From Lachnospiraceae bacterium UBA3287 (lineage in GTDB: Bacteria > Bacillota > Clostridia > Lachnospirales > Lachnospiraceae): a DNA stretch of 15,407 nucleotides. The first letter of the stretch is position 1. Every line of letters starts with the position of its first letter. Location of the stretch: NCBI GenBank assembly GCA_002362155.1, contig DETN01000107.1, forward strand, positions 1 to 15,407, given 5' to 3'. Below, piece after piece: positions 1 to 6,403 of this stretch. The position numbers and the translations under genes are program-made. The notes below the pieces were generated by a model. It searched no databases. It was not told the origin of the DNA and saw only the letters and a program-made list of their open reading frames with translations.

Positions 1-245
1 CCCAGCTTCTCGAATTCCTTAAAGAGGTTTGAAACCTCATTGCCGATGACGATCTGATACTGACCGCCCTGCTTGATGACGCTCTTGACGCCCTTGATCT
101 TGTTGACCTTGGCGTCGTCCGCCTTGCTCTCGTCGTTGAGGACCAGACGGAGTCTCGTCATACAGTGGGTCGCTGTGGCGATGTTGCCAGATCCGCCGAC
201 TGCATCGACGATCTGTTTTGATGTGGATACATAATCCAGTGCCAT
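1..245 (-). CDS. PTS sugar permease, EIIB domain (N-terminal fragment)
   Basis: This is the first 81 residues of a glucose/beta-glucoside-superfamily PTS permease; the rest lies left of the window. The visible part is an EIIB domain. Residues 27-33 read HCMTRLR, the phosphocysteine loop of this family, so Cys28 is the residue that takes phosphate from EIIA or HPr and passes it to the incoming sugar. A later GGQYQIVIG stretch (residues 60-68) is also typical. B at the N-terminus implies an EIIBC or EIIBCA order. The start is supported by an AGGGGG site 8 bases upstream. It lies 156 bases downstream of the antiterminator gene and is presumably co-transcribed with it. The sugar (beta-glucoside, sucrose, trehalose or other) cannot be told from EIIB alone. 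Confidence 0.92.
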   Translation of the reverse strand, partial: MALDYVSTSKQIVDAVGGSGNIATATHCMTRLRLVLNDESKADDAKVNKIKGVKSVIKQGGQYQIVIGNEVSNLFKEFEKL

Positions 246-401
246 GTTGTTTTCCCCCTTTTCCTAAGGTTTTTTTGCGCAGCCTTTCCCGTCATCCCCC
301 ATGTAAGACCGGCAAAAGTCTGCTTTTAATGGTGCAATATTGCCGGCGGCCGGGCTGGGCAAAGAATGTTCTTACGCCCGCCGGGCCGCATACAGCCGCT
401 G

Positions 402-1304
402 TCAGGTGTTCTCCGAAGGAGAAGCTTTTTTCTTTTTCATGTAACGCTTGGTCACCCTCTGGATATGGATCAGAAGGTAGAGCCTCTCGTCCATGCTCAG
501 GTCATAGTGGTAGCCGATCAGAATAAAGTCCGCGATCCTGTCCACGCAGTTCCTGACCGGCCGGTAGCGCTCCGAGAGCTCCTCGTAGAGCTCGTCGTCC
601 GCTTCGTCCTGATAGCCGGACCTCTGGGCGATCCGGGCGGCGAAGAACTTCAGATGGGTCACGAACCTCTGGTAGTTCCAGTCCTCGTCGTTTAAGGTGA
701 CCTGGAAGGATTCCTGCACGATATCCAGTACGGACACGATCAGCCGGGTCATGGAATCCGGAGAGATGCCCTGCATGGATCCCAACTCGGCATTGACGAA
801 ATGATAGGCCAGAAAGGCCGCTTCGTCCTCCCTCATCTCCACCCCGTAGCGCTCCTCCAGAAGCCTTAGGGCATACTTGCCGATCTGGAATTCGTCGGAA
901 TAGACCCTGCGGATATCCCACAGCATGGGATTGGACAGGACCGTTCCCTTCTGATAGCGTTCCACAGATCCCGCCATATGGTCGCAGAGGGGCAGGATCA
1001 CCCTGTCCGAGACCTTGATCTTGTAGTGGTCTCTTCCGTACTCCACCACCTTCTCGGCGATCTCCCAGTATTCGTCCGGGATCTCGGAGAAGAGCTGCTG
1101 GAAGTGTCTTCTGTCCTGTTCGTTCTCCGGAATATAGGACCGCTCCACCTGGGACCATCTGATCCTGTCTCCGGCCCTTTTCTGAAAGCCGATCCCCTTC
1201 CCCTGGCAGATCCGCTCTATACCCTCGCTGTCTCTGACCAGGACCATGTTGTTGTTGAGAGCCTTGGTCACTATCATTTCATCGTTTACAAGCTTCTTAT
1301 CCAT
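402..1304 (-). CDS. BglG/LicT-family transcriptional antiterminator
   Basis: A 300-residue RNA-binding antiterminator of normal family length. Residues 1-60 form the CAT RNA-binding domain (GKGIGFQKRAGDRI at 35-48). Two PTS-regulation domains follow, at about 70-175 and 180-290. The four phosphorylatable histidines are all present: His109 and His168 in PRD1, His217 and His280 in PRD2. Their spacing (59, 49, 63) closely follows that of LicT. In this family the PTS permease inactivates the protein by phosphorylation when sugar is absent, and HPr activates it when preferred sugars are lacking. The dimer binds a RAT hairpin and blocks a terminator; a matching element lies just upstream. The ribosome site before the ATG is weak (ACAGGT), but a stop codon four codons upstream leaves no earlier start. 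It precedes the PTS gene in the same transcript. Confidence 0.95.
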   Translation of the reverse strand: MDKKLVNDEMIVTKALNNNMVLVRDSEGIERICQGKGIGFQKRAGDRIRWSQVERSYIPENEQDRRHFQQLFSEIPDEYWEIAEKVVEYGRDHYKIKVSDRVILPLCDHMAGSVERYQKGTVLSNPMLWDIRRVYSDEFQIGKYALRLLEERYGVEMREDEAAFLAYHFVNAELGSMQGISPDSMTRLIVSVLDIVQESFQVTLNDEDWNYQRFVTHLKFFAARIAQRSGYQDEADDELYEELSERYRPVRNCVDRIADFILIGYHYDLSMDERLYLLIHIQRVTKRYMKKKKASPSENT

Positions 1305-1376
1305 ACCTGTTATCTAAACCGCTTCTTTACAAATCTCCCCTATAAATTCCCCTGAAATCTGTATCCGGTATGCTAT

Positions 1377-1447
1377 AAAAACAAAAAACAGGCCTGACAC
1401 ACAAAAACCGTCTGACCTCTGGCCAAACGCCTTGTGAGTCTTGCCTG
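1377..1447 (-). terminator. Leader terminator controlled by antitermination
   Basis: On the minus strand CAGGC-aa-GAC-t-CACAA pairs with TTGTG-t-GTC-ag-GCCTG, and the stem is followed directly by TTTTTTG then TTTTT. The 5' arm (1431-1447) lies inside the RAT. The loop of about 28 bases also contains GGCC, which could form an inner alternative stem with the GGCC at 1391-1394. This is the attenuator upstream of the antiterminator and PTS genes. Confidence 0.85.
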
Positions 1448-1465
1448 CATTACCAGTCACAAATC
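1432..1465 (-). promoter_or_regulatory. RAT (ribonucleic antiterminator) element
   Basis: Read on the minus strand this contains GTGACTGG, then AATGCAGGCAAGAC, then TCACAAG. This follows the LicT/BglG RAT layout: an outer stem (TTGTGA with TCACAA), an upper part around ACTGG...GCAGG, and the conserved GCAGGCAA loop segment. It starts within a few bases of the predicted transcription start. Its 3' half is also the 5' half of the terminator at 1377-1447, so the two folds exclude each other. Binding by the protein encoded just downstream would favour read-through. Confidence 0.85.
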
Positions 1466-1474
1466 ACATATTTT

Positions 1475-1503
1475 ATTCTAGCAAATCCATATTACTTTGT
1501 AAA
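1475..1503 (-). promoter_or_regulatory. Promoter of the antiterminator-PTS operon
   Basis: On the minus strand a -35 TTTACA (1498-1503) and a -10 TAGAAT (1475-1480) are separated by exactly 17 bases. The start of transcription should fall near 1467-1468, placing the RAT at the very 5' end of the message. The TGTAAA on the plus strand at the -35 begins a sequence slightly like a catabolite-responsive element, but the match is too poor to call. Confidence 0.75.
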
Positions 1504-1539
1504 CCATTTGAAAAGTGCAGGACTATGTATAAATATGCA

Positions 1540-1578
1540 TGAAAATACTTGAAAATGTTTGAAATATGCTTGAAATAT
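1540..1578. repeat. Four helically phased TGAAAAT/TGAAATAT repeats
   Basis: TGAAAAT occurs at 1540 and 1550, and TGAAATAT at 1560 and 1571, so starts are 10, 10 and 11 bases apart, one helical turn. A fifth, looser copy (TTGAAAAG) is at 1507. Seen from the minus-strand promoter at 1475-1503 they lie at roughly -70 to -110. Such phasing suggests intrinsic bending or a multi-subunit binding site; the function is inference. Confidence 0.6.
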
Positions 1579-1733
1579 ATTTCATACAGCATTTTGCCTG
1601 TATTGTCTTTCATTCTGCCTGTTTCTCTGAAAAAAGTCTGCCAGTCTGAAGAGCCGGAAAATTCAGGCGAAGGGCAGATGCCCTGCTTATCTGTCTGAAT
1701 ATCTTTCCTCCTAATTTATTGTCCTCAGCGCCT

Positions 1734-1794
1734 CAATGCATTTCCCGAATGCACTCATTACAAATGCCTTTACTCTGAATGCACTGAATGCATT
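1734..1794. repeat. Five copies of a 9-base GAATGCAYT motif
   Basis: Copies begin at 1734 (CAATGCATT), 1747 (GAATGCACT), 1762 (AAATGCCTT), 1777 (GAATGCACT) and 1786 (GAATGCATT). Spacings are 13, 15, 15 and 9 bases; the last two abut. AATGCATT, in the first and last copies, is its own reverse complement. The cluster lies about 45-105 bases upstream of the likely -10 of the 707-residue membrane protein gene, where activator or repressor sites would sit. Confidence 0.6.
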
Positions 1795-1839
1795 TTCTGT
1801 CAATCGTAAAAGAAACAGAGGGTCTCCGGAGTGCAAATG

Positions 1840-1856
1840 TGCTATGATAATATAAT
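1840..1856 (+). promoter_or_regulatory. Putative promoter of the 707-residue membrane protein
   Basis: TGCTATGAT at 1840-1848 is an extended -10 (TG-n-TATGAT). A perfect TATAAT follows at 1851-1856. Neither has a good -35 hexamer 17 bases upstream, consistent with an extended -10 or an activator-dependent promoter. The leader would be about 100 bases. Confidence 0.5.
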
Positions 1857-1956
1857 TCTTAAGATATTTTATTCTGATTCATTTTCCTTCCCGGAAAGAC
1901 TGGCCCTGACGTTCGGGACATCGGCCCCTTTCCGGAAAAGACCGGAGGCGATATCT

Positions 1957-4080
1957 ATGAAACCAAAGTCGCTGCTGACCATTCTGCTTGCGGGATCCAT
2001 TCTCTTTTCCGCCTATACCATGACCCGGCCCTGGGTCCATGTCCATCCAGGCCTGTCCACCGCTGTGAACTGGGGCAATTCCGTCAACGACATTGCAGCG
2101 GACGGTCTGTCCGCTCTGGCAGGACTGCTCGGAGACGCCCTGGAGGACCAGGGGGATCCAGAGGCCCGGGATCAGCTTCAGGACTTCAGAGATGTCCTGA
2201 AGAATGAAAAGGAAGTGGTGGATGTCCTGTCCAAAGGGGACTGCACTCCCTATGACTACAGCAGAGTCATGATATTCCTTGCAGACAGCTTTCCCGACCA
2301 GCAGGTAAAGGCCTATTTCGGGGCCCAGGGCTATGGATACTACGCCGTTATACTTCTTGGACTGATTGCCTTCGCAGCAGCCATTCTGGGAAGGTTCGGC
2401 TGGTCAGCCCTCTTTTCCGCTGTCCTGGGAATCTATCTTGCCGCTGTCTATACCGTAACCGGTGCAGTAAACGATCTGTTTGAAACTGCCGTACTGGATG
2501 TGACAGACGGTTTCTTCATGGCCCTTTCCTCCGCTGTCCTTGTGTTTTTCTTTTTCGTCTGCACTGCCTTTCTGCCCGCTGCCGGCAAAGCCTCTAAGGA
2601 AGGAGCAAAGCAGGCGGACCGGGAAGGACCCGGTCCCGACAGGAAAGAAAGCAGCGAAAGAGAAGGCCAGGGGCAGGCCTCCGGCCCTGATCCCGGCCCC
2701 GAAGGGGATGATTCCTATGAGGATCTCTGGGGCTGGTCCGGAGCGAATTCGAACCAGTCGTCTGGCAGGCAGCCGGAAGGGCCTGAAGGAGCGCCTTCCC
2801 CTAAGGGCAGGAAGACCTGGTACCGGCGTCCCGATATCGGTTTTGTCCTGGCCGTGATCCTCCTGACCCTGGGCATTGGGGCCGTTGTGATGATCGTCAG
2901 AAACAGAAAGCCTGATCCTGTCTCTATGGATCTTTCCGAATATCTCCAGGTGGAAGTATCCGGTTTTGACGGATACGGAACTGTACAGAATATCTTTGAC
3001 TGGGAGACCTTCCAGACGGACCTGTACGACCGGATGGAGGACCAGGCGGGCAAGACCGGCCGTAAAGTACAGGAGGGAGAAGATACTGCTGCAGATGCAG
3101 AGAAGGTCCTGGCCGATATGGAAATCAACATATCCAGCTACGATCACCTGTCCAACGGCGACACCCTGCAGCCGGAAGTCAGTCTGGGAGAAGGAGGCCG
3201 GGAGATCCTGGACCGCTACTTCGTCATCCTGGATACGGAAAAGTTCCTGGAGCCCATCCCCGTGGAAGGTCTGAAGGAGATCGTTTCCTATGATCCCTTC
3301 GAAGACCTGGAAATCTACTTTGACGGCGCAGAGCCCTACGGAGAGGCCTATGTCTCCTATCTTGGAGATTACAGCGACGTACTCTACGCCGAGATTTCTC
3401 CTTCCTCCGGCCTTAAGAACGGAGATCCCGTCACCATCACCGTGGAATCCTGGTACGATGAGGAAGCACTGAAGGAATCCTATGGAATCGAACTGACCAG
3501 GACCCAGGAGACGGCATGGGTATCCGGCCTTAAGTATTATCCTGGCAGCATAGGGGATATCTCCGAAAGCGGCATGGAAGAGATCATGGAAAAGGCCAGG
3601 GACATTGCCGTTTCCAACATCAGCGATGAGTATACATCCGGCGAACAGATGGCGGGACTGACCGCTCTTGGCCAGATCCTGGCTGCCTCGGATACGGATA
3701 ACGCCCAGATCCATAACCATCTCTTCTGCCTCTTCCAGGTCAGCTACGCCAATACCTCGGGGGATTCCAGAAGCTATATCTACTTTGTGGGCTTTAAAAA
3801 CGTCATGACAGATCCGGATACCGGCGACCTTGAATACAGCGCCGCAGACTGTCTGGTCCCCCAGAAGCCTGACTTTATTGCCGATACCCTGAACATGGAT
3901 CTGAAGCTGTCGGAATTTGTCATGGTCCGCCTTCTGCCTCCCAGGATCCTCTCCGGCTTCTCTTCTGCCGGAGGCTTCTACAACAGATATGTGAGTCCCC
4001 TGGAGGATACCTGCACTGTCACTGTCAGCGGCTCTGACCTGGAAGATCTCCTGCAGGGGGATGCCGGCCAGCCGGAATAA
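1957..4080 (+). CDS. Multi-pass membrane protein with duplicated extracellular domain, unknown function
   Basis: A 707-residue protein I cannot name. An N-terminal hydrophobic segment (5-22) is followed by an outside-type segment to about 125. Three closely spaced membrane helices (about 128-147, 148-170, 186-209) come next, then a charged, Gly/Pro-rich linker (210-292) and a further helix (293-315). The C-terminal 390 residues are soluble and probably outside. They begin with a DLSEYLQVEVSGFDGYGTV-type sequence (325-343), and a second related unit starts near 448, each including an NGD motif (399-402, 487-490); I read this as a duplicated beta domain seen in clostridial surface proteins. The ATG at 1957 is chosen over the one at 1831 because GGAGG (1944-1948) lies 8 bases upstream and the protein then starts with a hydrophobic segment. 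It appears monocistronic; a hairpin follows the stop. Confidence 0.85.
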   Translation: MKPKSLLTILLAGSILFSAYTMTRPWVHVHPGLSTAVNWGNSVNDIAADGLSALAGLLGDALEDQGDPEARDQLQDFRDVLKNEKEVVDVLSKGDCTPYDYSRVMIFLADSFPDQQVKAYFGAQGYGYYAVILLGLIAFAAAILGRFGWSALFSAVLGIYLAAVYTVTGAVNDLFETAVLDVTDGFFMALSSAVLVFFFFVCTAFLPAAGKASKEGAKQADREGPGPDRKESSEREGQGQASGPDPGPEGDDSYEDLWGWSGANSNQSSGRQPEGPEGAPSPKGRKTWYRRPDIGFVLAVILLTLGIGAVVMIVRNRKPDPVSMDLSEYLQVEVSGFDGYGTVQNIFDWETFQTDLYDRMEDQAGKTGRKVQEGEDTAADAEKVLADMEINISSYDHLSNGDTLQPEVSLGEGGREILDRYFVILDTEKFLEPIPVEGLKEIVSYDPFEDLEIYFDGAEPYGEAYVSYLGDYSDVLYAEISPSSGLKNGDPVTITVESWYDEEALKESYGIELTRTQETAWVSGLKYYPGSIGDISESGMEEIMEKARDIAVSNISDEYTSGEQMAGLTALGQILAASDTDNAQIHNHLFCLFQVSYANTSGDSRSYIYFVGFKNVMTDPDTGDLEYSAADCLVPQKPDFIADTLNMDLKLSEFVMVRLLPPRILSGFSSAGGFYNRYVSPLEDTCTVTVSGSDLEDLLQGDAGQPE

Positions 4081-4101
4081 GATGAGGGGGCGGCCCCCAC
4101 A

Positions 4102-4140
4102 CAAAGAGAGGGAGATGCACAGACTGCACCTCCCTCTTTC
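4102..4140 (+). terminator. Putative terminator after the 707-residue membrane protein
   Basis: AAAGAGAGGGAG pairs with CTCCCTCTTT (small bulge), with an inner GTGCA-like loop region. The stem begins about 22 bases after the stop codon. The run of T after it is poor (TTTCG), so efficiency is uncertain. It may serve both strands because a minus-strand group converges here. Confidence 0.55.
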
Positions 4141-4191
4141 GTATTTCATCTGAGTATTTCATCTGAATATTCCATCTGAATATTTCATCTG
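4141..4191. repeat. 13-base tandem repeat, four copies
   Basis: The unit GTATTTCATCTGA is repeated head to tail at 4141, 4154, 4167 and 4180. The first two copies are identical, the third and fourth begin with A, and the third also has one internal change (ATATTCCATCTGA). It sits between the convergent ends of the plus-strand membrane gene and the minus-strand group and is not coding in any likely frame. Confidence 0.85.
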
Positions 4192-4299
4192 TTTTCTGGC
4201 AAAGCCCCGCAGTTCTTAGGATCTTCCCCTTCCTGGTCCCCGCCTTTGCCGCGGGCCCGTCTTAAGTCCCGGAAACCGGACAGGTTCCCCCCTTTTCCT

Positions 4300-4656
4300 T
4301 CAGAAGGACAGGACTGCTGCACTCTTTTTCCTCCTCTGACTTCTGTACATGGACCGTAAACCGCCAGTCTCCTGCGAAAGAACGGTGAAAAAGGCAATTC
4401 TGACCTTTTTAAGATCCAGGTCATCCAGGCGGATGCCCGCAGACGAAGCATCTTCATTCTTCCTGTACCGCCGATAACACTTTTCACTGAAGGGTCTGCC
4501 GTCCATGAAGGATTCGTACATATGGCAGTCGTTATGAAAACGGAATGCCTTCTGGATGGCACCGGTCAGTGGGTCCGGATTTCCTTCCCTTAACCGGCAT
4601 GTCCCCTGCCGCATCCGTTCATCCGCACCCGGCAATTCTCCACGGCTGCGGCGCAT
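4300..4656 (-). CDS. Possible small protein at the end of the three-gene operon
   Basis: A 118-residue reading frame on the same strand and 22 bases downstream of the 302-residue gene. The C-terminal two thirds look protein-like, with mixed charged and aromatic residues (for example NDCHMYESFMDGRPF at 42-56 and KKVRIAFFTVLSQETGG at 83-99). The first 35 residues are Arg/Gly-rich and less convincing. No domain is recognised. The start is uncertain: a GGGAG abuts the ATG at 4656 with no spacing, and the next in-frame ATG (about 4614) has no better site. It could be a real small cytoplasmic protein or the remnant of a larger one. The competing frame at 4185-4562 has poorer composition. Confidence 0.45.
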   Translation of the reverse strand: MRRSRGELPGADERMRQGTCRLREGNPDPLTGAIQKAFRFHNDCHMYESFMDGRPFSEKCYRRYRKNEDASSAGIRLDDLDLKKVRIAFFTVLSQETGGLRSMYRSQRRKKSAAVLSF

Positions 4657-4678
4657 CTCCCGCCTGGTCTCTATGTTT

Positions 4679-5587
4679 TTACTCCGAAAAATCTCTGATC
4701 AGCTCATCCGCTGCGGCCCTGAACAGGCTCTGCAGCCTTTCTCCGAAAGCTTTCTGCTCTTTAAGGAAGGGCTGCCAGAGGGGGAAATCACGGAAAGCCC
4801 GGTTGTCCAGAATGTATTCGGAGTAGCTGATGCTTTTTATTTTCCCTTTCTCAACCCAAATCCTTATGTCCGTATCGTTTGTTCTGGGAACCTCTGTATA
4901 CCCTTCAATGGAGCCCACCGTATGATACTCGATCCCCGACGGAAAGGCCTCCGGATGGGAAAGTATATATTCCGCGTCATAGTCAGGCTCCTTCCAGTAG
5001 CTGGCGCTTCGCACCTTCCTTACGGTCAGGACCGCCTTCAGGCCATAGTGGTCTGTAAGGGTAAAGGTCTTTCCCACAGGCGACGGGTCCGACAGAAGGT
5101 CTCCGTCATCCCTGCAGGTATAGTTAATATACCAGGCGGTGCAGGGACCATATCCGTGGACATATACTCTTTCCGGCCGGGCCGCATCGGGATTTGCCCG
5201 GAAAGGCCTGAAATATTCTGCCGGAAGATGAAGCCGGTCCAGAAGAAGCAGGACATGCCTGTGATCCTCAGGGCATGCCGCTTCTTTCCCATGCTCTGTA
5301 AAGAGCCAGGGGGAAGGGATGCCTCCCTCCTGCTGCAGGCCCTTCTGAAAAGCCTCCCAGTCCTTTAAGAAGCATTCAAAACGGTCTTCTTTCAGATCCA
5401 TCTTCAGGCCGCCTTCCTTCAGAAAGTCGAAGACGCCCTCTACTACCATTTCCCCGTACAAAGAGCTGTACATTTCTTCCTGCAGTATCATCCCCCTGCG
5501 AAACTGCTTCCATATGCGCTCTGCATTTCTAAAGGTCAGACCTGCTTTTTTCTGTACCAGCTCCTGTGACAAGTGCTGCGAACCCAT
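4679..5587 (-). CDS. Conserved-looking cytoplasmic protein, unknown function
   Basis: A 302-residue protein with no signal peptide or membrane segment and no domain I recognise. The N-terminal third (about 1-85) is helical and charged, with a KxFRRGMILQEEMYSSLYGEM region at 27-47. The middle part (138-195) is rich in aromatic and beta-type sequence (VYVHGYGPCTAWYINYTC). The end is again helical. The start is well supported by an AGGAGAG site 5 bases before the ATG. It is the second gene of the minus-strand group, 72 bases after the 148-residue gene with a strong inverted repeat in the gap, and its product may work with that protein. Similarity to immunity-type proteins cannot be judged by eye. 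Confidence 0.8.
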   Translation of the reverse strand: MGSQHLSQELVQKKAGLTFRNAERIWKQFRRGMILQEEMYSSLYGEMVVEGVFDFLKEGGLKMDLKEDRFECFLKDWEAFQKGLQQEGGIPSPWLFTEHGKEAACPEDHRHVLLLLDRLHLPAEYFRPFRANPDAARPERVYVHGYGPCTAWYINYTCRDDGDLLSDPSPVGKTFTLTDHYGLKAVLTVRKVRSASYWKEPDYDAEYILSHPEAFPSGIEYHTVGSIEGYTEVPRTNDTDIRIWVEKGKIKSISYSEYILDNRAFRDFPLWQPFLKEQKAFGERLQSLFRAAADELIRDFSE

Positions 5588-5600
5588 ATGACTCTCCTGT

Positions 5601-5617
5601 CAGCAGAAAGAACTGCT
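5601..5617. repeat. Small hairpin CAGCAG/CTGCTG in an operon gap
   Basis: CAGCAG, AAAGAA and CTGCTG form a 6-bp stem with a 6-base loop directly beside the larger inverted repeat at 5618-5647. Together they fill most of the gap between the 148- and 302-residue genes. Confidence 0.6.
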
Positions 5618-5647
5618 GCCGGATGCGCCCGCCCGGGCGCATCCGGC
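5618..5647. repeat. Perfect 14-bp inverted repeat between two operon genes
   Basis: GCCGGATGCGCCCG is followed after two bases by its exact reverse complement. In RNA this would form a very stable stem of at least 12 pairs. There is no T run on either side, so it is not a normal intrinsic terminator. Its position between the first and second genes of the minus-strand group suggests mRNA processing, protection of the upstream message, or partial polarity. Confidence 0.85.
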
Positions 5648-5659
5648 CTCTCCTCCACC

Positions 5660-6106
5660 TTATTGATCTTCTTTATCTTCCTGCTCCTCTTCCTCCGGAC
5701 TCCAGGACTCCTGCAGCTTTTCGATCTGCAGAAAGCCCGGGACCTTTACCACGATCTGGTATTCATCCTCGTAGACGATTTCTCCCGGACTGTTGGTATA
5801 GACCACAAAGAAGGGATGGTTGTATTTTTCCAGAAGCCACATAAGGGGCTGGACCATACGCATCATCTCTTTTTCCTTCTCTGTCTTGAAAAAGCATACC
5901 ACGCTCTCCTGCCTTCTGCATTGAGGCGGGAAAGGCAGGACCTCTGCGATCCAGGAGTCGATCTCATGGAAGAGATCCGCGTCTTCCTGTTCCATCACAT
6001 CGTTCCGGACCAGCTGTACGCACATGCTGAAGATTCCCTTGGCATACATGGTATTTTCCGCCAGTTCCGTTCCCTGGATCCTTACATATTTAAATTTCAT
6101 CGCCAT
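5660..6106 (-). CDS. Small cytoplasmic protein with PGxIVYEDEYQIV motif, unknown function
   Basis: A 148-residue soluble protein. The middle carries CFFKTEKEKEMMRMVQPLMWLLEKY (split here as residues 71-80 and 81-95) and then TNSPGEIVYEDEYQIVV at 104-120. I recall small uncharacterised bacterial proteins with a W/FFK segment, a helix, and a PGxIxYxDxxQ ending, and this looks like a member, but I know no function. The C-terminus is strongly acidic (EEEEQEDKED). The start has an AAAGGGGG site 8 bases upstream; the ATG two codons on is less well placed. It is the first gene of the minus-strand group behind the promoter at 6161-6169. Confidence 0.82.
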   Translation of the reverse strand: MAMKFKYVRIQGTELAENTMYAKGIFSMCVQLVRNDVMEQEDADLFHEIDSWIAEVLPFPPQCRRQESVVCFFKTEKEKEMMRMVQPLMWLLEKYNHPFFVVYTNSPGEIVYEDEYQIVVKVPGFLQIEKLQESWSPEEEEQEDKEDQ

Positions 6107-6160
6107 GTCAAAAACCCCCTTTCCGGTTCTGCGTATTTCCTTCTTTTCCGTTTCATTTCC

Positions 6161-6169
6161 ATTATATCA
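6161..6169 (-). promoter_or_regulatory. Extended -10 promoter of the three-gene operon
   Basis: On the minus strand this reads TGATATAAT, a perfect extended -10. No good -35 lies 17 bases upstream (AT-rich AAAAAT). Transcription would begin near 6154, giving a leader of about 48 bases before the 148-residue gene. Confidence 0.65.
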
Positions 6170-6282
6170 TGTACGACCTTTCGATTTTTCCATCAAAGCC
6201 TTTTTCATCCTTTTTTCGAAGAAGAGGCTTCCTGCACGCTCTGCATCCTTATATACATTTTTATATACGGACCTGCAGCAAA

Positions 6283-6318
6283 GATCCCCGCAGACCGCAG
6301 AAGCGGTTTACGGGGATC
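6283..6318 (-). terminator. Putative terminator downstream of the 496-residue gene
   Basis: GATCCCCG pairs with CGGGGATC, and inside it ACCGC pairs with GCGGT around an AGAA loop. The T run on the minus strand is short (CTTTG). A second hairpin (CCGGT/ACCGG, 6362-6380) lies closer to the stop codon. Either may end the 496-residue transcript before the next promoter. Confidence 0.5.
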
Positions 6319-6403
6319 CGTGCTTATGCTTCATATGAAGTTTGCGGTTCGTAAAGAGGATCCGGTCCTGCGGGAACCGGCATACAAAGGGCTGCCATTC
6401 AGA

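Larger units (their letters stand above)
1504..1956. other. AT-rich, repeat-rich intergenic spacer
   Basis: No convincing gene lies here. It separates two divergently transcribed units and holds the phased repeats (1540-1578), a small hairpin (AGGGCA-GA-TGCCCT, 1671-1684), the GAATGCA repeats (1734-1794) and the putative promoter at 1840-1856. The reading frame of the downstream gene stays open back to an ATG at 1831, but that ATG lacks a good ribosome site, so 1831-1956 is treated as untranslated leader. Confidence 0.6.

Noticed and set aside
404..430. Small hairpin (TTCTCC/GGAGAA) at the end of the antiterminator gene
   Set aside because: It lies within the coding sequence and has no T run; no terminator role before the PTS gene is supported.
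1498..1513. Catabolite-responsive element at the PTS promoter
   Set aside because: TGTAAACCATTTGA has the expected ends but lacks the central CG and symmetry of a cre site.
1831..1956. 42-residue N-terminal extension of the 707-residue protein
   Set aside because: The ATG at 1831 overlaps the likely promoter and has no ribosome site, while the ATG at 1957 has GGAGG at good spacing and starts a normal membrane-protein N-terminus.
2404..4149. 581-residue open frame antisense to the 707-residue membrane protein gene
   Set aside because: It mirrors the real gene in GC-rich DNA, has no ribosome site or recognisable domain, and its composition (Gly/Ile/Asp-rich, low structure) is that of a shadow.
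4185..4562. Alternative 125-residue minus-strand frame overlapping the 118-residue one
   Set aside because: Poorer composition (Arg/Gly/Ser-rich throughout), no ribosome site, and it runs into the tandem repeat region.
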